NCBI GenBank assembly: GCA_023132135.1
Contig: JAGLYR010000084.1
Span: forward strand, 1-8,627
Source of the DNA: Candidatus Eiseniibacteriota bacterium
GTDB lineage: Bacteria; Arandabacterota; Arandabacteria; JAGLYR01
Length of the DNA: 8,627 nucleotides
Reading direction: 5' to 3'
Each line of letters begins with the position of its first letter. The first letter of the stretch is position 1. Shown here one piece after another: positions 1 through 6,073 of the stretch. Under the pieces are notes generated by a model that saw only the letters and a list, made by a program, of their open reading frames with translations, searched no databases and was not told the origin of the DNA. The position numbers were made by a program, and so were the translations under genes.

Positions 1-3000
1 CTCTACCCGGACGAGGGAGGAGGGGTAATGGCCGGCGCGGAAATCGGCCTCACCGCAGCTCTCCTCATCAACAGCTCCCGGCCTCCCCAGAAGTTGACGG
101 ACGATATTCTGCCGTCCCGGACGGAGCAGGGGGCCGCGTTCTTCTACGATCCGGATGTGGATACACTCTGGACCGACACGGTGATCCGGATTGTCGTGGA
201 TGGCAACAACGACGGGGTGCCCGACACACAGAAGGGCGAGGGCACGATCACCGGGACGGTTCTGTTCGACGACCTTTCCGCATCTCCCTTTCCGGCGGTC
301 GAGGTGTCTGCATATGATCTGCCGGACGGGGTCGAACCCTTCCGTACCATCCGGTCGGACACTTCGGACGGGACCTTCCTGCTGGAGGAGTTGACAGACG
401 GCGGTTCTTTCCGTTTGACCTTCACCCATCCGTGGTACGAACCGGCGACGGTGGATAGCGTATTCATCCCCGTGGATGATCCGGCCGTCAGCCTCGGTCC
501 GGTGCCGCTCACTGCCTACACCGGCTCGATCTCCGGAACCGTCCTTCCGAGGATCGTCGTTGCCTGGGTCGTGGCCCATCAGAATGGGACACCCGTCGAC
601 AGCGTCCTCACCGACGGCTCCACGGGTGACTACCAGGTGATTCATCTGAACACGGGGACCTACGGCATCGTGGTGAATCCTGTGACGGCATGCTATGTGG
701 GGGCGACGGCTGAATTGATCGGTGTCGTCAACGGGGCCGACACAGTGATCGAGGACCTGACCCTCACGCCCTTCGGGTCCATCGGCGGGTCGGTCACCCC
801 GGCAACCGAGCTTGTGACGTTGGAAGCCGTTCAGGGAGACAGCATCTTTGCCCACATCCAGACTACGGGAACCTACCGGCTGTCGTGCTTGCCTGCGGGT
901 GTCTACTCGGTCCGCGTGGCGCCGGAGAGCCCGGAGTTTGCCGGCGCCCAGCGTGACAGCGTTCGGGTTCTTGATGGGCAGGAGACTTCCGGTATCAACT
1001 TCACGCTGCTGGGTGTCTCGACCTGGCGATTTGCCACCGATCCGGTGGGCGACGATCATGGGCCCCACCACCAGGTAGACCCGGCGGGCAGGCTGGTCCT
1101 AATGGATTGGAACGGCCACTATGTCTACGAGGACCGGTCCAGGGTCCCGGCGGATCTCATCCCGACGTTGGAGCCGGTCGATGGGCTCTACTACGTGTAC
1201 CCGACCAGCCTGGCGTTCCCTCGGGGATCTCACGACATTCACAGCTTCGAGGTCAGGGACCGCGACACGGCCATTGAGTTCGTGGTGACCGTTGGAGCAG
1301 TCCCCGATCCGGCGAATCCCGAACCCTACGACTACGCGTCCTGGGTGGGGTTCCTGGAAGAGGACGCCAAGATCCTTCTCCAGCAGATCAGCATCTACAT
1401 GGACGCGGGGCCGGGGGGCAGCATCCGGGGACTCCCCTGGCGCGGCCACGACATTTCCGAGTGGGACGCGTGGGAGTATGCGCTGGCCCTCAGCGGATGG
1501 TGGAAGGGCGTGATCCACTCCAATGGATCCAGCCTCCGTGAGAACTACTCGGTGTTCAAGACCGATCTGGACATAGATCTCCACGCCGATTTCGAGACGG
1601 GCACTATCTCGGCAAGCGTGCCCAAGACGCTCCTGGGCAATCCCACGGAAGAGGAGTTCGCCGAGTGGGATATCCTGGTGGTCCTCTGCGGGCACGACTG
1701 CTGTGATGACGACCTGAACCTGGGCGCCATCCGCTGGGTGGAGGGAGCTTTCAGTCCGGAGTGGCGGTTCCAGGGCGGGCGCAGTGGGGGCGAGGGAGCG
1801 TGGGACGGGAAGCAGGACCCCAACGTGGTGGACTTCCTGCCGCTGCCGGGGCTCGGCCACGACATGCCCGACACTCTTTCCGGCGAAATGATGGACTACG
1901 CAAGACCACATAACCGGATCCGGATCGAGACGGATGAGTATCCGGTCCGTCTGGCCGCTACCCGGTTTGAAGACCGTCAGGCTCCCGTGATGGATTTCGC
2001 CCAGTACTTCGGTTTCACGGCCGGGACTGAGGCCAATCCGGATTGGACCCTGAGCAACTACAACGAATCCCAGGGGGCCATGGATATCAACGAGGTGGAC
2101 GCCTACGGCGGCGGGAGCGCGGCGTTGATTACCGAGACAGTCGGGGCCTCGTTCCAGAAGTCAATCTGGAGGGACCGGCCGGGGTGGTACAACGTCCAAG
2201 TACGATCCATCGCTCTGGGTCAGACAATGCGCCTCCTGATCTGCCCGGGAAGCTCACTGTCTTCTGCGCTGACGGACACAACCCTCGTGACGCTGCCCTT
2301 CAGTTGGGCGTGGATCGACACCGTTTGGACCGCCACGCATCTCCAGCAGGGTTTCAACACATTCCGGTTTGAGTTCGCCCAAGGCGTGCCCGGGGATGTT
2401 TCCGACGGGCTGATGCTGGTTCCCGCTGTCCCGGAGGGGGAACCGCCGCTGGATCTTCAGATCGCCCGCCTGGCCAACACGGACCGCATTACCATTCGCA
2501 CCGGAATCATGGACAACATGGGCTTCGAGCACTACGTCGACGCGTGGTTGGTCTATCAGCTGCCGGGAGGGGATACTCTCCGGGTCGCGCTGGGAGAGGA
2601 AGAAGGCTCCAACGAATGGTTGGCGGATATCGAAGTCGCGGGACTCGACACACTTCTCTTCCACTTCGAACTGAAGGACAACGCGGGTCCCCTGAATCCG
2701 GAACCCAGCGTGGACAACTTCGCCGCGTATCCGAGGATTTCGCCCGAGGATCCTCTGACCCCCACGGTCCGGGATTCCCTGCTGGCCCTGGGCGATCTGG
2801 ATGCCTCCCGGTTCTTCTACCGGATTCCGATTGTGGAGATCGACCGCTTCGAAGCGCGGGAAGTCGGATGGGTTCCGAAGCGGAAGAACTTCCGCTCTCC
2901 CGAGGGATCCAAGATACTCATCTCGCAGTCTGCGGTTCCGGATGGAACGGACGGGCTGACGGTTTCCGTTGCGGCGGGCTCGCCGGACGCGATTCCGTCT

Positions 3001-3642
3001 CTTTCCTGCGCGCCCAACCGGGCCAACCTCCGATCCATCGGCTTCGCCCGGGACATCCGGGTGACCGATCTGGCCGGGGGACCCATCACGGCGTTTGAGG
3101 AACCGATCCAGATCTCGATTCACTACGAGCTTCCGGCAGAACAGGAGGCTGGCATCACCGAGGGCAATCTGGTGCTGTACCGCTGGGAGCCGCGGACGTC
3201 CCGCTGGGTGTTTGTGGGAGGCCGTGTGAACCCCGATGCCAGGACGATCCTTGCCCGGGTGAAGCACTTGGCGGAGCGATATGCGGTGTTCGAGGACCGC
3301 GGCCTCGAGCGAGACCGGGCGGATTTCATCACGGGGATCAGCTTCACGCCCAACCCCTTCTCACCCAACGGGGACGGGATCTACGATGCTCTCCGCATCT
3401 CGTACCACCTGTGGGCGAACGCTACGATCACCATCGACATCTACGACATGAGCGGGCGCGAGGTGAACAACTTCGTTTTCGAGGAGACGGGATCGCCGGG
3501 CGAGGCACTGGGTCATGAGTGGGACGGGCGAGATACAAACGGCGAGATGGTGCCGTACGGGATCTACATCGTGCGGTTCCGGGCGGTGGATGAGAGCGAG
3601 TTTCTGTATCGCTTCAACAAGGCGGTGGCGGTTATCCGGTAG
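1..3642 (+). CDS. Large secreted multidomain protein with glucodextranase-C-like domain and FlgD-like sorting domain (5'-partial)
   Basis: The frame is open to the left edge. The first ATG (28) has AGGAGG four bases upstream but no signal peptide follows, so the gene probably begins outside the window. Residues below count from that ATG. A calcium-loop motif DGNNDGVPD lies at 58-66. Three carboxypeptidase-regulatory-like beta-sandwiches follow at about 72-160, 166-245 and 250-330, each opening with G-T/S-I-x-G-T/S-V. Residues about 336-608 resemble the PF09985 domain found at the C-terminus of glucodextranase and amylopullulanases (DPVGDDHGP, YVYPT, WEYAL...GW, SVPKTLLG, PNVVDFLP). Residues 655-800 look like a CBM-type beta-sandwich (GWYNVQVRS, GFNTFRFEF). 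An Ig-like module and a ZU5-like segment reach about 1090. Residues 1100-1204 are an FSPNGDG / FlgD-Ig-like domain, typical of type IX or gliding-type secreted proteins. No catalytic domain is visible. Role inferred: extracellular alpha-glucan-binding protein or the tail of a hydrolase. The domain calls are from memory of family patterns. Confidence 0.85.
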   Translation, partial: LYPDEGGGVMAGAEIGLTAALLINSSRPPQKLTDDILPSRTEQGAAFFYDPDVDTLWTDTVIRIVVDGNNDGVPDTQKGEGTITGTVLFDDLSASPFPAVEVSAYDLPDGVEPFRTIRSDTSDGTFLLEELTDGGSFRLTFTHPWYEPATVDSVFIPVDDPAVSLGPVPLTAYTGSISGTVLPRIVVAWVVAHQNGTPVDSVLTDGSTGDYQVIHLNTGTYGIVVNPVTACYVGATAELIGVVNGADTVIEDLTLTPFGSIGGSVTPATELVTLEAVQGDSIFAHIQTTGTYRLSCLPAGVYSVRVAPESPEFAGAQRDSVRVLDGQETSGINFTLLGVSTWRFATDPVGDDHGPHHQVDPAGRLVLMDWNGHYVYEDRSRVPADLIPTLEPVDGLYYVYPTSLAFPRGSHDIHSFEVRDRDTAIEFVVTVGAVPDPANPEPYDYASWVGFLEEDAKILLQQISIYMDAGPGGSIRGLPWRGHDISEWDAWEYALALSGWWKGVIHSNGSSLRENYSVFKTDLDIDLHADFETGTISASVPKTLLGNPTEEEFAEWDILVVLCGHDCCDDDLNLGAIRWVEGAFSPEWRFQGGRSGGEGAWDGKQDPNVVDFLPLPGLGHDMPDTLSGEMMDYARPHNRIRIETDEYPVRLAATRFEDRQAPVMDFAQYFGFTAGTEANPDWTLSNYNESQGAMDINEVDAYGGGSAALITETVGASFQKSIWRDRPGWYNVQVRSIALGQTMRLLICPGSSLSSALTDTTLVTLPFSWAWIDTVWTATHLQQGFNTFRFEFAQGVPGDVSDGLMLVPAVPEGEPPLDLQIARLANTDRITIRTGIMDNMGFEHYVDAWLVYQLPGGDTLRVALGEEEGSNEWLADIEVAGLDTLLFHFELKDNAGPLNPEPSVDNFAAYPRISPEDPLTPTVRDSLLALGDLDASRFFYRIPIVEIDRFEAREVGWVPKRKNFRSPEGSKILISQSAVPDGTDGLTVSVAAGSPDAIPSLSCAPNRANLRSIGFARDIRVTDLAGGPITAFEEPIQISIHYELPAEQEAGITEGNLVLYRWEPRTSRWVFVGGRVNPDARTILARVKHLAERYAVFEDRGLERDRADFITGISFTPNPFSPNGDGIYDALRISYHLWANATITIDIYDMSGREVNNFVFEETGSPGEALGHEWDGRDTNGEMVPYGIYIVRFRAVDESEFLYRFNKAVAVIR

Positions 3643-3647
3643 AGGTG
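3642..3647 (+). promoter_or_regulatory. Ribosome-binding site of the PorV-like gene, overlapping the upstream stop
   Basis: GAGGTG begins on the last base of the TAG stop of the upstream gene (3640-3642) and lies seven bases before the ATG at 3655. The overlap implies that ribosomes finishing the large secreted protein can reinitiate here, so the two genes are probably translationally coupled. It also supports 3655 over the in-frame ATGs at 3673 and 3682. Confidence 0.7.
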
Positions 3648-3654
3648 TGAAGGA

Positions 3655-4530
3655 ATGAGAGGGATAGGACCTATGCGTCCTATGGGACCTATACTGATAG
3701 CTCTGGCACTCGCCATGCCTGTGGCAGCGCGCGCCGATTTCCGCGACCTGGAGATTGGTGCACGTCCTTTGGCGGTGGGTGGGGCGTTCGTCTCGATCAG
3801 TGACGACGCCAACGGTGTCTACTGGAACCCGGCGGGACTGGTGTGGATGGAGCGCCCGGAACTCCTTGGGATGATCACCCGGGCCTATGGCATCGATGAT
3901 CTGGGTCTTTACTACCTGAGCGGGGCCGGGAAGGTGGGGCAATTTGCCCTGGGCGGCAGCTGGATGCGCCTGGGGATCACGGACGTTTACAACGAGGACA
4001 CGTTCTCCTTCGCTGGAGCCAGGGGTTGGGGAAAGATGTCCTTCGGCGTCACGCTCAAGTTCCTGAAGGTGGATGCTCCGGGTTACGAGCAGTACGACGA
4101 TCCCGGGTACATGGGGGCCCAGATGGAGCCCACGCTGGATGTAGGGTGGCAGTGGCGTCCTCTGAAGAGCCTGTCTTTCGGGGTGGCCGCCTACAACTTG
4201 ACGCGCCCGGAGATCAACCTGATCGACACGACGACGGAAACGGATCCGGTTCCCAGAGATTACCGTGCCGGATTCTCGTTCGTTGTTCGGGAGGTCTGGC
4301 TGTTGACCATGGATGTGGTCAAGCGGGACACGGACGAATCGTCGTCCACGCTCCATGCGGGGACGGAACTCTGGTTCTATGACGCTGTTGCTCTGAGAGC
4401 CGGAGTCGACCGGGGCCGGATTACCATGGGTGCGGCCGTGGATGCCGGACGCTGGCAGATTGACGGGGTGGTGTCGGCACATCAGATGATGGGGAATCTG
4501 TACCGCCTGTCCCTGACGTTGCGGAAGTAG
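3655..4530 (+). CDS. PorV/PorQ-family outer-membrane beta-barrel protein
   Basis: The 291-residue product starts with a signal peptide: hydrophobic core PILIALALAMPV and a likely cleavage AARA|DF after residue 27. The mature N-terminus carries the family signature seen in PorV, PorQ and related FadL-like barrels: ARPLAVGGAF (about 36-45), SDDANGVYWNPAGL (49-62), including the NPAG turn. The rest alternates short amphipathic strands with aromatic and glycine residues, as in a barrel of about 14 strands, and ends in SLTLRK. In type IX secretion PorV is the shuttle that binds the C-terminal signal of cargo and passes it to the surface attachment complex. Many bacteria carry numerous paralogues of unproven role. 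The gene sits 12 bp after a cargo-like protein with a sorting-type C-terminal domain, which favours a dedicated partner role (inference). The family call is firm and the function less so. Confidence 0.85.
   Translation: MRGIGPMRPMGPILIALALAMPVAARADFRDLEIGARPLAVGGAFVSISDDANGVYWNPAGLVWMERPELLGMITRAYGIDDLGLYYLSGAGKVGQFALGGSWMRLGITDVYNEDTFSFAGARGWGKMSFGVTLKFLKVDAPGYEQYDDPGYMGAQMEPTLDVGWQWRPLKSLSFGVAAYNLTRPEINLIDTTTETDPVPRDYRAGFSFVVREVWLLTMDVVKRDTDESSSTLHAGTELWFYDAVALRAGVDRGRITMGAAVDAGRWQIDGVVSAHQMMGNLYRLSLTLRK
3667..3693 (+). repeat. Three 9-nt tandem repeats with a nested 7-bp inverted repeat in the signal-peptide region
   Basis: Three consecutive 9-mers, GGACCTATG / CGTCCTATG / GGACCTATA, encode GPM-RPM-GPI in the n-region of the PorV-like signal peptide. 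Within and just before them, ATAGGAC (3664-3670) and GTCCTAT (3677-3683) form a perfect 7-bp inverted repeat with a 6-base loop, starting nine bases after the ATG. The hairpin could influence initiation, or may simply follow from the repeat unit. Confidence 0.75.
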
Positions 4531-4533
4531 GAG
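4529..4533 (+). promoter_or_regulatory. Ribosome-binding site of the third gene, overlapping the upstream stop
   Basis: AGGAG begins inside the TAG stop of the PorV-like gene (4528-4530) and lies six bases before the ATG at 4540. Spacing is near ideal and the overlap again suggests translational coupling. Confidence 0.7.
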
Positions 4534-4539
4534 AAGGGC

Positions 4540-6039
4540 ATGAGAACAAGTCCCTATGGACACGACTGGACGCGAAGGCTGGCTGTGCCGGCGGCCGTCG
4601 TGTGCCTGGGCCTGACTTGCTTTTTGCCGACCGTTGACGATGCCTGTGCTCGCGCGCGGCTCGAGGGCTACTACGAAACCGAAGCTGTGGCGGAGAACGA
4701 CAACAGTCTGCAGGAAGGTTCCCGCTGGATTTTCAACCCGATGCGGCATCTCTACGAGTTCAAGTTCTCGGCGAATCCGCATCGCCGTTTTGATATCTGG
4801 ACCAAGTTCAATGGGGACAATAACAACGTCGACCGCAACCTCCACGTGCGCCGGTTCTGGCTCATCGAAGGCCACGCGAGAGTATTCGGGGATGGTTGGG
4901 AGGCGATCGCTTTTACGAAGGAAGACCGCTACTGGATGGCCAACGTGCTCTCCCACTTTTTCACCTGGGCGGACGGCAGTCGTCTGCGCACGGGCGACAA
5001 CATGGGAATCCGTCTGCAACGCTGGAACTGGTGGCATGGCTTGAACGCGACCGTCATCTACAGCGATTTCTCCGGGAACGTCGAACCTGCAGAGGACGGC
5101 AAGATCGTCAAGATCGACCGGTATTGGGAGAAGCAGAAGCTGTTCCTTGCCGGGTACTGGGTCAGGAAGGACTGGAACGAGCGGACAGCGGATGGTGAGG
5201 TCGAGTATGACAGTGCCGACAACAATCAGGTGTTCGGGCTCGACATCCGGTGGAACCGCGGGTTCGAGTGGGCTATGCAGCTGGGGCACTCCGAGATCCC
5301 GGGCGACCGGGTATGGGGAACCAGCGACAACAGCTGGGCCTTTGCCACCGAGATCCGGAACCTGAGAGCGGGGCCTTTCCAGCTGAAGCTCTCCCACCGG
5401 AACTACGGGAAAGAGTTCTTCAACTATCTCTCGGGAGCGTTGGACGCGGGCGGACAACAGGGTCGGCGGTACTACAACGGGGAGTTCCTCTACGGATTGC
5501 CGAACCTGGCCGTTACCACGCGGGTCAGCTACGAGCACTACGATCAGGACCAGGTGGGAACCACCCGGGACCAGTCTGTAGACAACGTGTTCGGCGAGGT
5601 CTACGTGGAGTGGATTCACGGGTTTGCCTCGCGTGTGTACTACCAGAAGACAGACAACATCGATGGGCGCTGGAAGCATCTCTTCGGAGAATTCCTGGTT
5701 GAGAACTTCCTGGCCAAGCTGAAAGCGCAGTTCAAGATCCGGAATATGGACACCAGGTACGAGGAAATCCTGTACGGGATCGACCTCGGGTTCAAGCTCA
5801 GCGACAAGTTCAAGGCGAATGTCAGGGCGATGACCAGCGACCACCGGAAGACCGTTCTGGCGCGGCAGTCGCTCTGGGCCCAGGGCATCTACCACGTGGG
5901 CGACCAGATGGAGCTCACGTTCGACTACGGACCCTCGTGGCACGGGGACAATGATCTGGTGAACGACGGCAGCTTCGCCGGGAGCCAGGATGCCGACATC
6001 ACCCATCGGTTTGCGATGAAGTTGAGGGCCTGGTGGTAG
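4540..6039 (+). CDS. Outer-membrane beta-barrel protein of unknown function
   Basis: The 499-residue product has a long signal peptide: basic n-region with RR at 12-13, hydrophobic core about 15-29, cleavage probably near ACA|RA (37-39). The mature chain from about L41 shows no soluble domain. It is a run of alternating-hydrophobicity strands rich in Trp, Tyr and Phe, separated by polar Asp/Asn/Gly loops (for example the GDNNNVDRN loop and the GDNDLVNDG loop). It ends RFAMKLRAWW, an aromatic C-terminus as expected for a BAM-folded barrel. Length suits roughly 16-18 strands. I do not recognise a named family. Segment by segment it is collinear with the C-terminal barrel of the next gene (from LEGYY versus VNGRY, through VFGLDI versus VFALDL, to the last strand), so the two are probable paralogues, this one without binding domains. 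No TonB plug or TonB box is visible. Role inferred: porin-like channel or surface scaffold in the same pathway. Confidence 0.85.
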   Translation: MRTSPYGHDWTRRLAVPAAVVCLGLTCFLPTVDDACARARLEGYYETEAVAENDNSLQEGSRWIFNPMRHLYEFKFSANPHRRFDIWTKFNGDNNNVDRNLHVRRFWLIEGHARVFGDGWEAIAFTKEDRYWMANVLSHFFTWADGSRLRTGDNMGIRLQRWNWWHGLNATVIYSDFSGNVEPAEDGKIVKIDRYWEKQKLFLAGYWVRKDWNERTADGEVEYDSADNNQVFGLDIRWNRGFEWAMQLGHSEIPGDRVWGTSDNSWAFATEIRNLRAGPFQLKLSHRNYGKEFFNYLSGALDAGGQQGRRYYNGEFLYGLPNLAVTTRVSYEHYDQDQVGTTRDQSVDNVFGEVYVEWIHGFASRVYYQKTDNIDGRWKHLFGEFLVENFLAKLKAQFKIRNMDTRYEEILYGIDLGFKLSDKFKANVRAMTSDHRKTVLARQSLWAQGIYHVGDQMELTFDYGPSWHGDNDLVNDGSFAGSQDADITHRFAMKLRAWW

Positions 6040-6062
6040 GGTGAGATCCCGTGCCGCGTGAT

Positions 6063-6068
6063 AAGGGG
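6063..6068 (+). promoter_or_regulatory. Ribosome-binding site of the CBM20-barrel gene
   Basis: AAGGGG lies five bases before the ATG at 6074 and eight before a second in-frame ATG at 6077. Either start gives the same signal peptide apart from one methionine. The 34-bp gap upstream contains no recognisable promoter, so transcription probably reads through from the preceding gene. Confidence 0.55.
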
Positions 6069-6073
6069 ACAGG

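Noticed and set aside
28-30. ATG with AGGAGG upstream as the true start of the first gene
   Set aside because: Spacing is only four bases, the purine run also encodes in-frame residues, and no signal peptide follows. Not excluded, but upstream extension is more likely.
4597-4650. Lipoprotein signal in the third gene (GLTC)
   Set aside because: Thr before the Cys and a continuing hydrophobic stretch do not fit a lipobox; a signal peptidase I site near ACA fits better for a barrel.
6040-6073. Internal promoter between genes three and four
   Set aside because: Only 34 bases, without paired -35/-10-like elements; read-through from the upstream gene is simpler.
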